Shown in pieces: positions 38,481 through 52,200 of a stretch of 64,000 nucleotides of DNA (positions within the stretch are counted from its first letter, which is position 1; every line of letters begins with the position of its first letter). Below the pieces are notes generated by a model that saw only the letters and a list, made by a program, of their open reading frames with translations, was not told the origin of the DNA and made no database searches. The DNA comes from Helopsaltes ochotensis (lineage: Eukaryota > Chordata > Aves > Passeriformes > Locustellidae), in NCBI GenBank assembly GCA_013400155.1, contig VXBM01000132.1, positions 1-64,000 on the forward strand, read 5' to 3'. Both the position numbers and the translations under genes were made by a program.

Positions 38481-41400
38481 CTACAAACAAATGAAAGCAA
38501 TATGTAAAGCAAAAAGAGGGGGGAGAGAAAAAAAATGCAGAAATAATAATAAAAGTAATATAAAAATGCATTAAAAATGAAAAAAGGAAAACATTAACAA
38601 AACTCACCAAATTAATATAACTTGAAGAATTTAGTCAACCAACCAAGTATGGTGCTCTAAATCTAGAGGCATATTCACTGCATGCTAGTGTATATATTTG
38701 TTTACTATTTTTGAACATTTGCTGAAAGGGAACCCATAGATATTTTGTGCGCTTCAGAATCATTAACACACTCAAGAAAGAGAGAGCAAGGCAGGTGTCA
38801 AGTAAAGTTACTTTACAGTTTCCTTGATCGAGATGACACAAAAATAGAAGTAAAACAAATTTGCTTGTGCTGTAGGTTTTATGCAGTGCACACGAGATAC
38901 AGTCTAATGGTTCAGGCATAAAAATTGAATGTGTCAGACTGGGTTTTGGCAATTACTTTATATCTTCATTTGGTTGAATCAATTCTCATAGTTTATACAG
39001 ATTAAAAGGTTTAATAATGATATTAATGTAACTTGTCTTATAGTTAAAAATTATGAAGAACAAAAGACACTAAAATCAATAGTCAGAACTCAGTTCATGC
39101 GCATAAACTCAGCTGTCTGACGCCAACAAATACTCTGAATACATATTAAAGGTTGTAAATGGCTCAGGGCATTTGTCTGTCACAAAAAAATAAAAATACA
39201 TTGGATCCCTATCAAATAATTTGGCAGCCCATAAATAATCTGAAATCCAGTTTTGGTAAATAATGTGAAAGAATTTTAAGCCAAATGAAATTTACTTTAA
39301 TTAGAAATACATTAACTGTTTCCTTTCCAAAATTATATTAAATTCAATTAAAACAATCGCATTAACACGGAGCAACCCCCAAGCTACACACCAAAAATAG
39401 CGTGCATTACTAGAACTAAATATTTTTCCAGAATTATTGGTTATTGAGGATTGCTCAAAAAATTATGATCTAATTTACAGTACACAGACTGAAGAGGAAA
39501 ACAGAGATGTTGTATTTTAAGCAAATACCATTTTCCAGGTGGGGATCAAAGCAGAGGATAAAGTCAAACTAAGAGAGAAATCATGCTCAGGCAAGGTAGA
39601 ATCATATGAAGCTAAAATGTGTTCCTGCAGAGAGCATAAATAATATGCTACACTTCAACAAGGTCTGGCTATCATGTGTGGGACCAAGATTATTGTTCTG
39701 CTGGCAATTTCTAGTGGAATTATTAGGGAAATTAATGGGAAACAGATGTGACAGGTCATAAACCTACACTTTCAGAAATCAGTGGGTATTAAATCAGTTC
39801 TTGGAACTTCTCCCATTCCCTGATCTTTCCTGCCCTGTAATCTATACCATTTTTAAATAAGGTTTTTTGCATTCTTCTGAGTTGGCCTTTGGGCAGCCTG
39901 GCCTTATTCTGTATGGGCTGTGGAGAGTGCTAAGAAAATAGCTGAGAGTGATAGTTTTGTTTGCTTTTTGACCTTTCAATGATTTTAATTTTTCTGTTCG
40001 TTTTAAATTGCTGTGACCAAAGTAAAATGAACAAATGCAATGTCTTCTACTGTCACATTACTTTCTAAAGCAGAAAGCAATTTGATAGCAATACCACTGA
40101 TCCAACATAATGCACAATAGAGGAAAGTCATTAAAACACCCTTGAGCTTGCGCTCAGTGAGAATGATGACATTTTGAGTTAGTCCATATGCATAATGAAA
40201 TCTTTGCCTAAATATTATCTTAGTATAGAAATCTTATACCATACAGGGTAAGTAATTTTTTAAGATGACTAGAAGTCTATTCATCCTTAAGTCTGGATGT
40301 CTTTCAAACACAAATCTTTAAATAAATACATTGTCAAAAATAAAGAAGTTTGAAACCTAGCCAAATTTCACTCATTCTTGTTCTAGGTATAAAAAGTACA
40401 TAGAAAAATATTTCCAAATGGTATTTTAGAAATTAATATCATAGTATTAGCAAACACAAAATTCTATTAGATTTTTGAATTTTGAAAGTGCCATGACAAT
40501 TGTCTACAATAGGTATATCCTTAATTGACCCTTTGAAAGGTCAACACAGTGGATCCTACTCTTCAGACTGAGGTTTCATATGTATTGTGAAGAGTTGTCT
40601 GAAGTAGTACTAGAAAAGACAGAAGATTGAATTGAGAAAGATCTCACTTGGGTGGAAGCAGTACAACTGAATAAAATTGGTATTATCCATTTATCAAGTA
40701 AAACAACATTAACTTGGCGGGAGCTAAGATCTTCAGTGCAGCTATGGGCCTAGCCATCACCTCTAAAAGAATTCAGAGCAGGTTCAGAATGTTGATACTA
40801 AAGTAATTGATGCTTTTGTTTGTAATGTGTTCAAAACAAAAAAGCTCTAAGGAGCCTTAGTGTCTTGAAACTGCTGAAAACCCATAAATCACAATGAGAT
40901 TGTTTTAAAATGTCTCAAACTGAATGAGATGACAGTCACCAGTCAGTCCTAAAAAATCTCGATCTGATTTTTTTTTAATATTACCAGTATAATCATATTA
41001 GTCAGTATTTTTCTACATTACTTGATTTAACCTTGGTTTACAAACTGAAAAGCATATATTGTATCCTGTGGTGTAATGATCTCAATTCAAGAAATTTTTT
41101 TTATTCAGATTTATACACTTAGGAGAAAATAAATCAATGCTTTCATGAAGGAGACATTTCTGCACATTACAGGAAATAACTGTATGTTTTCAGCTTAATC
41201 AAAATACAGATATATTTAAGTATATTAGTGAAACCTATAGATGACTATAGATATAGAGAGATTGAAATTCTAAAATATTCTCTCTCAAAATCTTCTTCTA
41301 TCACCACAGTAGACATTGCTATTATAATGACCACTGAGATTTTATTTAATAGTAAACACAGCCATGCTCCCATGATCCATCTCCCTGTTCTTTCTAACTG

Positions 41401-42440
41401 GTCCAAATATATCTGAGAGATATTAAACAATCTAACATGTATCTGGAAGATAAAATGAATAGAAAAGAATTTTTAATAAGAGCCTGATTCGAGTGTAGAC
41501 TTGTCAAGGACTAAACCTTATCTAAAATGGCCTCGATTGTCTTGGAAATGCTTTAACTCAATGAGCTTTGCTGTTCTGATGAGTATCTGGAGGTGCCATG
41601 GCCCCATCCAACTTCACCCGCCTCACAGCAAGACATCTCATATAGCAGGGACTCCAAGATCCTTGGAACAGAACACGCCCATCTCTGTACATGATAGAAT
41701 AACAGTTCCAGAGAACAAGCAGTCATGGATACTGATGGCAGTATTGAACAATTGCTCAAATTTGCTGCCTTCCTGGTAAAGATAAGGAGCAGCCTGACTG
41801 CAGCCTTAAGGCTACAGCTGGGAGGTGCTGGGCTGTATAGTCTTCTTCCCAGGGTTTCTCCCTTCTCTGACAGCCGAGTGCTCCAAACTTAAGGTTAGAT
41901 CCTGGTTCTGTCTTGACCTTTCTCTTCTCTCTCACCTGGGATGCAGGTGAATGAGATTTGCATAAACTGAATAGAGGCCTAAAATAAACCTTGACTTCCT
42001 TGCTTGGAATGAAAATAAATTGCAGCCTCCAATGCTGGAGGATATGCATGTCATAGCAAGAGACAGATATTGAACTCCTATGTTTGTTTCTGAGTTTAGG
42101 TATAAGATAAGTCAATGACATAAAATGTTTTATCATTCTATTTTTCATGTTTGCAGACACAATATCAGCAATATAAGTAGGAATTCTATTTTTACAGTGG
42201 ATAAATTAGCTCCACTACATATGTGCTTTATTGGAAATTGAGTTGGATTTCCCAAGGTAGTCCAAATTATTAAATAAAGTTTTATTTTTAAAATCGAATA
42301 TACATGTAGTATCCTAACATCGGGTAAGTACTTCAAAAAATGCTAGCTGAATTTCTTACTAGAGATTTCTCTTGAAATTATATTCATGAGAATATAGGAA
42401 AATCAATTTTATTTAAAGAAAAAAATCCCTGAAACAACAT

Positions 42441-42874
42441 CACAAAATCACAGAAAATTCTAAGCTGCAAGGGATCCATGCGAATCATTGAGTCTAACTC
42501 CTGGCCCTTTACATGACAGCCCCAAGAGTCACACCACGTGCCTGAGAGTATTGTTAGAACACTTCTTGAACTCTGTCAGGCTTGGTGCTGTCACCTCTGG
42601 GGGAGCTGTTCCAGTGCCCAACCACCCTCTGGGTGAAGAACCTTTTTCTAATATTCAACCTAAAGCTCCCTTGACGCAACCTCAGGCCATTCCCTCCCTT
42701 CCTGTCACTGGGACCACAAAGCAAGGATCAGTGTCTGCCCCTCCTCTTGCCCTCAGAAGGAAGTTGTAGACTTCCATGAGGTCTCCTCTCAGTCTCCTCC
42801 AGGCTGAACAGACCAAGTCACCTCAATCATTCCTTGTATGGCTTCTACTTATGCCCCTGCACCATCTTCCGAGC
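42441..42874 (-). mobile_element. CR1 LINE fragment (minus orientation)
   Basis: A reverse-complement CR1 3' end. Reading the plus strand, it runs 'cacaaaatcacagaaaattct', 'gagtctaactcctggccctt', 'gagctgttccagtgcccaacc', 'gtgaagaacctttttctaat', 'ctcctccaggctgaacagac' and ends near 'accatcttccgagccc'. It is the only clear CR1 copy here inserted in the same orientation as the RIM gene. Open frames over it are not genes. Confidence 0.94.
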
Positions 42875-43468
42875 CCTATTATCAAATCAGGCAAAGGAAA
42901 GATAATTGTCTCCTAAAAGTAAAACATAAAACAGGGAAGTACTTGCTTTGAACATCAAAAATTTCCAGTTAGACGTCTTGTACTCAAAGGAGCACATTTC
43001 CCCCTGTTTGCTGAGCTATTCAATTCCAATTCTACCTCTAAGGAATTAGCTCTAAATTTTGTCATTCTGGCTTTCAAAACTGTGAAAAATATAAGTGCCT
43101 AACTGCTACAGGTCTAGCAAAGTATCAGATGCTGCGATATAAATGGTTACTCCACTTCAGGCCTTTATGTCCAATTTGTGACAAATATAAAAAAGGTACT
43201 GTTGCAGCAAACAGGTTCTTTCCCAGTCTATGATCCACATCACAGTCTGAATGAAAAGAAAAAAAACCTTAACGGTTGTTGGAGAGTTCTTCAACTTAAT
43301 ATTACTTATATATCCTTGATACTTAATATTACTGTTAAAATTTGACTGAAGTGTCAAATATTGCCCTTAAAAGGGCATGCTCAAAAGAAGACTATTTCAG
43401 CCAACCAGCTTCTTAGCAGGGAACATGGCGTCACATTCCCGTTTTCTATTTGAGGATTGCTTGATGGC

Positions 43469-43527
43469 TTTTTTCTTTGTTTTTTGTTTGGTTGGGGTTG
43501 GTTTTTTTTGGTTTTTTTTTTTTTTTT
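43469..43527. repeat. T/G-rich low-complexity tract
   Basis: A run of T with scattered G clusters (tttgtttggttggggttgg, then T8, GG, T16), about 59 bp. The complement is A/C-rich. It is probably a degenerated poly-T/poly-A tract, with no gene or splice signal attached. Confidence 0.9.
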
Positions 43528-44277
43528 CTCATTGGTTTCAAGCTTGACACACTAGAGAAAGACTAAAACCTCGGGGACATTTCTCACCACTTAAATAAAT
43601 TTTTATCACAATACTAAAAGCACGTTGACAATGTTTCTTTGGATTATTTGCAGAACACATGGCACTGTTTAGTAAAAGAATTGAATAAAATTGTGTGGTG
43701 ATCTAAAGAGGGAAGTTAAAGAATCTCTACAATCCTGAGTTTTTGCAAATTGACAGGGTCAGCTAAGGTCTCCATCATTAGGTATAGATCAGTGTAGATG
43801 GTAAAGGATAAAGACCTTTTGAAGCAAGCTGGAAAGTTCTATTTTGCATATGTATTAAAGTGATTATTAGAGCTGTGACTAGCCCTTTTTTATGCTGCCT
43901 AGATCCTTTTCCAAGGTGATTTTTGCAGGGTAGCCGGTGATATATTTCTGTGCTGCCTCATACACACTTTGGTGGCTTTCATAAAATACTGAGGCCTACG
44001 TGGACAAAGCATGACAGAAAGAAGTAGTAAGTCAAATATTAGCTAAAATATTCCATTTTGTTTCTCCCAAGAATTCTGGCACACCCTACCTATATAAATG
44101 ACATGAAATATGATTTTGGAAGAATAAAAGAAAAATATCTGAGTGGTCAGTAGACCCTCATATTCTGTACTCATAAAAATCCACTCAGATCAGCCACACT
44201 ATAAACTCTGAATTGTTTTCAGGAAAACCTAAGAACAGTCTTATTATGAAGTTTTCCAACATCCTGTTGGAAATAGA

Positions 44278-44314
44278 TGCTTCTCAGAGCTCCAGCCGTG
44301 CTTCTCAGAGCTCC
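44278..44314. repeat. 16-bp direct repeat
   Basis: tgcttctcagagctcc occurs exactly at 44278-44293 and 44299-44314, a 21-bp period. It is a small local duplication in intronic sequence. Confidence 0.9.
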
Positions 44315-47300
44315 CACCACTGGTACACTCCAAGGCATTAACCATGGAGAATTTCACATCACTTCCAATCATAGGCATAAACTTTTGGTAATAATTGTGC
44401 CTCTGCTTTCAGAAAAGCTAACAGGTATTAATAGAGGTTCTTCAGCCATCTGAAGAATACAAGACATCTTCATTAGCATCTCAATAATTAGAAAGATGGT
44501 CAAAGGTTTAACCAAAGAACACAAAATCATCACCTGCATTTAAAACTCAGAATAGTTACAAATTAAACTACCAAACATTTTGCAAAATTATGCTGTCATT
44601 TTAAATTACATAATCTGACAGTTTTAGTATTTTAGCTTCAGCAGACTGATCATCAGCCTTTATTTTTGTGGTTTAGTACAGATTGCTACTTTGGAAGTCT
44701 TTGGTTTCTGGATTTAATCCTAAAAAAATAAAATTAAGAACAGAAATCCTCCCAGCCATTCAGTATGATACATCTATTACTATGCTAAGCACCTACAGAC
44801 TGAATTCATATTTTACAAAATTAGACTGAATTTGGAGTTTACCCTTTGGGTTTTGTTGACCAAATACAGACCTAGATGCTTTAAGTGTCTCTTCCACAGT
44901 CTAAGGCATCAGATTTTAAACAAGCCTGTCAAACTAAATATCACAGAAGTGTTCAGAGATGCACAAGTAATTTAATCATATTTGTGCTGAAATGTTACCA
45001 ACTCTACCCAGAATTTTTTTTTTTTCAATGTAAGGAAAATGCAAACAGAACAAGGCATCATCCTGCTCTTTAAAGAAAAGTATGTCACTGAATACTGACT
45101 ATAATAATAACTCAAAAGCAGAGAGGTGTCATGTTCTGTTTATAAAGGGCAAGTACATCACAGTAGATTCACTCTTGGAAGACTTGAAAAACCTCCCATG
45201 ATTCTATAAGAATTAATTAAAAAACATGTGCTCCTTGTCTTCTACTGCAGTTGATTTCTTAAACACTCTGAACTGTACCAAATTTGTGTCCTTGTTTTCT
45301 CCTATAGTGAATTTGCCACACCCTTTCACTGTTTGGCCCTTTACTGTCCAGGCCTATGAGCTCTTCCAATTTGGTCATTCATCTTCAGTAGAGTTTGTTA
45401 CTTTTTGTAGGCTTCATTTCCATCAATCTTGTTATTACAAAGAAACTTCATCATAAAGCACAGAAAAAAAGGTATTTCAAAGCCCTTGTCTATTTGAATT
45501 GCATTCTGAAAGTTAACATAAACTCTAATCAAGCCTTTGTGTGCTCTTAACATGACAGTTTTACACCAGAGGTTGCAAAAAAGGATTTCAATATCTATTT
45601 CCTGGCCTTTCATGGCGCTTTAGAAAACAAACAGCCCCCACTATCTTCTAATGTCCATCCACCTCGGAAAATTTAGAACATCTGGGCATTACGGTGCCAC
45701 CCCTTCTCATCCTGGAATCAACCTAAAATTAATTACTCAGCACTATTTCTGCTGTATGTGCAATGACTGCCTTTGTACTGGCATGGATCCTCCTTTCCAA
45801 TGTTTTGATGATCATTTTCTGGGCAATTACTTGAGTCAGCTGGATTAATTTTTGGAATTCTTAAGAATGTTCTCTGTATTTAAATGTTTGAAGAATACAG
45901 TAAGTATTACATGCAATTGGCAGTAATTTTTGGCACGATAAGTGGTTGGTCTGACCCATCTTACAGACGAGAATAAAGAGTCTGCTTCTCACTGAGGCTC
46001 TTGGGCAGACAAGAGCTCACTTCCACTTCTCTTGAATGGAAGTATTCTTTGTGAATACACGGGGATGTGAACAGGCACACATCTCCTCAACAGCTTTCAC
46101 AATATCTAAACCTGTGAAACATTAATTTGAAAAATACAAAGACCCTGCATCTCAAAGCAGGTTTGTGAAAACCCTGTATTGCAAAGCTCCTCCTTCACCC
46201 AAAAAAACCCAGGGTTTAATCATTAAGGCTGCTATCAAGCTCGACTGCTCTCAGATAACAAAATTTATATTAAATAATTTTGCTTCTTATATTTCTGAGT
46301 TTGCTTTTGTGCTTGAAATATACAGCAAAAGATTTGCACACCTTCATAAAACTTCTTAATAAAAAATCTAGACTTTTTCAGGGAATAAAATTTTATTTTT
46401 TACAATTATAGATTATAATATTCAGAGAGGAAACTGCAATATTTTTCTATCAATACAATTGTAACATATTCAAATATTTAGCTTTCACAAGACTTCTTGG
46501 TCTAATAACACCTAAAATCAATAGCTAATCCTCTGGAATACAATGTCTGAATGTTAGGTAGCATGAAAAATAAACTATGCTAAATAAACTATTTGAAAAC
46601 CATTTCCTAAGAAAATCTGTAAAGTGATAATCCTAGATTCACACTTCTTAAAGCAAATTCTAAAACAATGGGAAAACACTTTGTTCTAAAGTATGCCATT
46701 GGAATGTCACTCTTTCTTTTTAGCTGAGCTCCAAGTGCCTTGTACTGAAACATGTAACTGTTTTGTTACTAAGGTAAATATGGAAGAGTACCTTTTTCAA
46801 AAGTACGTCTGAAAATATGTTTCTGTACACACAACAATTTTCTCCTGAGTTTAAGGGCAGTAATAACAACTATTGCAACTGCAGCGCAGATCATGCTTTT
46901 TCATTTGTGTTAGACAATTAAATTCATCAGTGCCTAATATATTTACTTAACACTGTGAGCTAAGTAGTGTTTTGCAGAACTGCAATGTCAAAAAAATTTA
47001 ATAATACCCAGTATTATCTACTTCTATATGTTCAAGAAAAACAGGTGATGAAAATACATGTTTTTTCTGAACATTTTAAGATCTGATTTCTTCCAATTCC
47101 AAGACAGATATGGACTGACTGATTCCATATTCTGATCTAATATATTAATTCAATCAATAACTCAGAGGAAGGTTTTTGAATAAAAAGGCCCACAGCTTTT
47201 ATTATGAATAGATAGGAAATGGGTGACCTACTCTTCTAACTTCATTTTTGTAATAAAAGAGATTCAGAATCACTGCATAGGAACTAGCAATGAATCATAA

Positions 47301-48666
47301 GCACAAGGTAAATAAACTCAGTCTTTCTACAGCATTATTTATTAATTCCTAATATTAGTGATTTACAAGAGTGGGATTTCAGAAAACCCTGCCACTTTTC
47401 TTCCTTATCCATATTCAACTTTTTTTACCCTCTAATTTTAACAATTTCTATCTTGAGATTTGTTTAACATGAAAACCACAGCAAATAACATCTGCAAGAT
47501 TCTGTAAAAATTATCTATGAATCTAATTAGGACAAGACCAGTACAAAAGGTAAAACTGAGCTCTGAAGTAGCCAGCCATAGTAGAAAAAAGACAAAAATG
47601 TTTCACTAAATATCACCTAAGTTTAATGGACCTGCCAATGTACCCCAAAATGTCTCCAGATTTGCTAACTTAAATGGCATCCAAGTGGCTTTTATTTGTT
47701 GGGAAAATAGCAGAGACACAAGAATATAATTAAAGCTTTTACACAGTAATTGCAAAATTTAAATTTTACAAAAAATTAAAGCTGAGTTTATTTAATTTAA
47801 ATATGGGGAATTTCACTGTTGTTCTACATACCACAAGTGAACAAGCAGGGAAGTGTGAACAAATACTGCATTTTCAGAGCTAGGATACCTTGATAGATGT
47901 TAGTTCTCTGCCACTAATATAAAGTACATGGAAAATTAAATAAAATGGCAGATTACATTTGTTATGAAAGAAAGCATAAGTAATGCACAATATGAAGTAA
48001 AACCCTCATAAACAATATAGCTAAGTGAGAACTCCAATGTTTTGACTTCTTGTTCTCATACTATCATGACTTTTTGATTACACTTTTTGGCATGAGAAAA
48101 GAGTTTTCTTTCACCAAAAGTTCTACTTATAATTGAAACAGATTTTATTCAAAAAACTAAGTTTGAAATTCCAGCACATGAAATTTAACTTACTGAAATT
48201 ATTCAGTTTTGTAATTATATCCTCCCAGAGCCAAAAAGAACCAGTTATATAAGAGTTTCCACAGTTTTTGTAGCAGTTTTTTTAACAGTTTTCAAATGCA
48301 TAGATAAAACAAATTATAGGTTGCTTTCACGTGTTAGGTGAAAGGCTAACTTTAAAGTCTTTTAACTTTCAGATGATTTGAGATGGGAAACAAGAACTGA
48401 TATGATAGAAATCAAATCAGTTTAAAGTCTGAAGATATAGCCTACCTGTCATCAGTTACCTTTCATCACTTTTTATTGAGTACACAGTTTATAGGTAATA
48501 GAAATTACATAGGTGTCTTAAACCAAAATTCTTACACTTTGACAATATTTTGCCAGTATATTGAGGGGGAAGAGAGGGAAAAGTATGTGAGGTGAGCTGA
48601 GATAAAATCTATAGAAAAGGTAAAATGAAAAAAATAACACAGAGAAAAGCAGTAGAAGAGACAGAC

Positions 48667-48699
48667 CTGAGTTTGTTCTCCTTGATGATTCCGCTTCTT
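48667..48699 (-). CDS. RIMS2: Candidate RIM microexon, 33 nt (phase 1-1)
   Basis: On the minus strand a pyrimidine-rich stretch (cctctcacgcccatctcctttgtc region) with no AG for about 70 nt leads to gatcacag at 48700. It is followed by 33 nt and caactcag|gtctgt at 48667. In phase 1 it encodes Glu-Ala-Glu-Ser-Ser-Arg-Arg-Thr-Asn-Ser. Its final G joins the 36-nt microexon to give Glu-Glu-Lys-Lys, so the phases agree. The length is a multiple of three. The donor GTCTGT is weak, and the last 20 nt before the AG are not pyrimidine-rich. I have no independent recognition of this peptide, so it may be a chance open segment. Confidence 0.35.
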
Positions 48700-49226
48700 C
48701 TGTGATCACATCGTGTAATGTACAGACATAGACAAAGGAGATGGGCGTGAGAGGATGTATTCAGAAGGTTAAAACTGACACTGAGGGAAAGGGCCAAAAA
48801 TTGTTTTAGAGAGAAGTCTGCAGAGCAGAGTTAGTAAGTGGAGAAAAAAATAAAAGACACTAGAAGAAAAAAGAAAGCTGAGAAAGAAGTGGTTAAACTA
48901 CTGTTGTTGGAAAAGAACAGTAAAGACAGAGTTAGTATAGGAGCTGAGGAAATAACAAAAGTTATAATTGACAGAAAAGTCAATCCTTGCAATGATGCTG
49001 AAGAAAAAGCTGGATAGTAAAAGGTATGTTAACTAGCATAAGTAATTTTGTTCATGACTGTTCAATTTTTTGAACATTATCTACTTGAATGCAAATACTA
49101 TTTTTCTCTTTCAAGTACTGAGCACTCAGTTTAATGTTCAAAGGATTTCTATTATTAGATTTTTTCAAATATTAGATTATTGTAATTTATGCTGAACCAA
49201 ACTTCAGATACCAAAACAGAAATTAA

Positions 49227-49244
49227 TTTTTTTTTTTTTTTTTG
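49227..49244. repeat. Poly-T tract (18 T)
   Basis: An uninterrupted run of 18 T on the plus strand (A on the gene strand). No adjacent retroposon body was recognised. Confidence 0.95.
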
Positions 49245-52200
49245 CTAATGTATGTACAAGCTCAGTCATTTCAGAATCCACATAACACACTCTGGAAAGG
49301 ACTGCATTATTGTAAACACTCTGCCAAAGGCAAAATTATCAGGACCAAAATACAGAATGTGAGAAAAGAGAATGTATAGCTGTTAGCTCTCATGGTCAAT
49401 TCAGGATACTTTTTCAGAACCAATGCTGGTCTCATCTCACAGAGGTCTAAATTACTACAAACGCATGCAAGTTAAATGCCAAAGCAACTATCTCATTACT
49501 TTATTACTTCACATTCAAAAGAAAGCACACTGCATTTTAGACATGGAAAACATCTGAGGGACAGTGCCATGCTATGTACTGAAAATCTATTTGTTGCAAA
49601 AGAATGGAGGAATTAATCTTGAAAAGTAATAATAATTACAAAGAACTGTGAAGCCACTGTTGCTAGCAGAACAAACATTTTCTCCCACAAATCATCAGAA
49701 ATAGAAAAAAAAATCTATAAATTTGGTCTAATTCCAACATGCAGTTTGCTAATGAGTCACGAAACACTGCTCATAAATTAACACTGAAGATACTAGATAA
49801 AGAAGTCCAGAAACTTTTAAAACCCACAAAAATATCTGTAATTTTATTGGCATTTTACAGTCAATATCAAGATACCATTGAAAAAAATGAAAAATTAGAA
49901 TAAGCAACATAAATCAAGAAAACAAAATTAAAGACAACACAATTTTATCTGATAACCACTGTCTTCTGTACTTAAACAATTTTATATTATAGTGTTAGAT
50001 TATATTTTAATCTACTATCAAATGCCAAGACTGTACCGAAATTGTTGCAAAACCAAGAAGCTTGAAACATACATAATTAGAATACATTTTTAAGCAATTA
50101 AATTTGCTTACAGAATGAACACACATTAGTGCTATATATGAGATATGTAGTGTGAAAGCATAGCAGCTGCCGGTTTTGACAAAAAAACCCTATAGGTTGC
50201 TATGTCTTTGCATGCTAAAAAACCAATAATGGAGTACAAATATTTTTTAATCTGGGCAAGTACAAAGAATCCATTGAAAGAAATACAAATAAGCAAACAG
50301 AAAGATCTATTTCTCCGTGTCATGTGACACTCATACTAATATAAGATAGCTGTAATTGCTGTAAGTGCTAAATAATTAAATAAATCATTATTAGCACCAC
50401 CAAAACACAGCTATAAGTATTCAAAATGTTCTGAAAATATTTTATACTACATATATATAGCCCTGAAGTGAGCACTCCTACTGTAGCAAAACCAGTTAAT
50501 AGAAAGTGTCCATCAAGACCCTACTATACTTGGTTTATTATTTTTAATACTCATAAGAACAAGCAGCTTTGAGACACACCCTGCAGTAAGAGAAATCCTT
50601 CTCTATAAATTTTCAAAGTATTGAATCACATTATTTCCAAACTTGGAATACATCTGGTATGATAATGCAAGGTATTCTGGTAATGCCAGACAGACACAAC
50701 TGAATAGCAAGGAAGCTCTCTTTGAATATTTTAGAATCAAATGATCCATATTTGCATGCATATTGGTCATATATGCCAATATTTTTTAAAAGTAGCATTT
50801 TTAAAAGCCCTCATGCAAAGTATTTATTATGAAAAAAATTTACATATCAAAGTGGTGATCAAAAATCATTCTTAATTACAAATATTTTTCAGTTTTAAGT
50901 TTTTAGTTATTAAACATATTAGAAGAAAAATTCTAATAGAAGACAGAGGAAAAAAAAAAGATAGTAGTTGCCATCTCACTGTGGATACCTGATAAAATGA
51001 TACCTCATCTGTTGAGATAAATGGATTATAATATTTTTGCATTTATTATTGGAAATATTACAGAATTAGTAGAAGTTGTGGCATGGTAATTCATCAGCTT
51101 CTTTCAAATAATGATGTGAAGAAGAAATTACTAATAGACTGATTATTTAAAAACAGTAAGATTTATGTGAATCAATTTTCTCCTGATTAAGACACCAGGC
51201 CATAAATCTCAAACAATAGTTTGAAAATTATCTGTTTCTGTTCTTTTAACCTACAAAATAATCTTTTTGATAGAAATACATTTAAATGCAAGAATAAAAC
51301 AATGCCACCAATTCTATTAAATTTACATCACGTCAATAGGCAGTCTCCATTTCTAATTATGGCTTTTTTCTGGAACTAGCATTTATTTGCATCAATTGTT
51401 CACGTCGTTGTGTGAGAGTAGTATGTATAAGGCTATTATATACAGATTTGGAAACAAAGGAAAATCTCAATAAATAAACATAAAAAGTTAACGAAAACTT
51501 TAAGTCTGAAACCTGCCCAAAATAATTACCATCTCTTTTACCATGCTTTGACACAGAACTGTTTATTGTAAGTAATGTCACCTATTAAAGAGAAGTATTT
51601 AGGAGCTCAATGCTCAAAAATTTTACATGGCAAACACACCCAACTAAAATTCTTAAAGCAGCAGAGAACAGAGATGTAAGTTAATTTCTCTTTTATTTTT
51701 TTTTTCCTTCAAGAGTTTTCTTAATATCTGTTTTATGTTTTCCTAAGAACCAAAGATCTTTCACTGCAAATAGAAGCTCAGATTTGAAAAGCCTCATTTC
51801 TGGACACACTTCACAGAATATGATACGCAATAGCACAATCAAATAAGCATCATAAAACACGGAAGAGACTCCAAGACAGAAATGCTCCATAGAGTCTGTA
51901 TGTTCCATAATTATATGTCATTGATCTGGATGTGATTAGACCTGAAGACTGATATAATAGATTTAACTCTCAGGAAAGATATCCCCTGACACCATTCAAA
52001 CTCTGCAATGCTAAGACATATACAAGAGTCGATAGAAAAGATAAGAGTACAAATATTAACAGCAGAAGATTTAGATGAAGAGGATATTTTACTACATTGA
52101 GATGTCAATAGAATCCATACTATTTAATACTCTTTAAAAGCATTAAGCCAGAACTAAATACAGAGCCTGTCCCACACTTCCGAAATTTTGAATGAGGTAG

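Noticed and set aside
42488..42769. 93-codon plus-strand open frame
   Set aside because: It lies wholly within the reverse-oriented CR1 fragment, which is 5'-truncated and noncoding.
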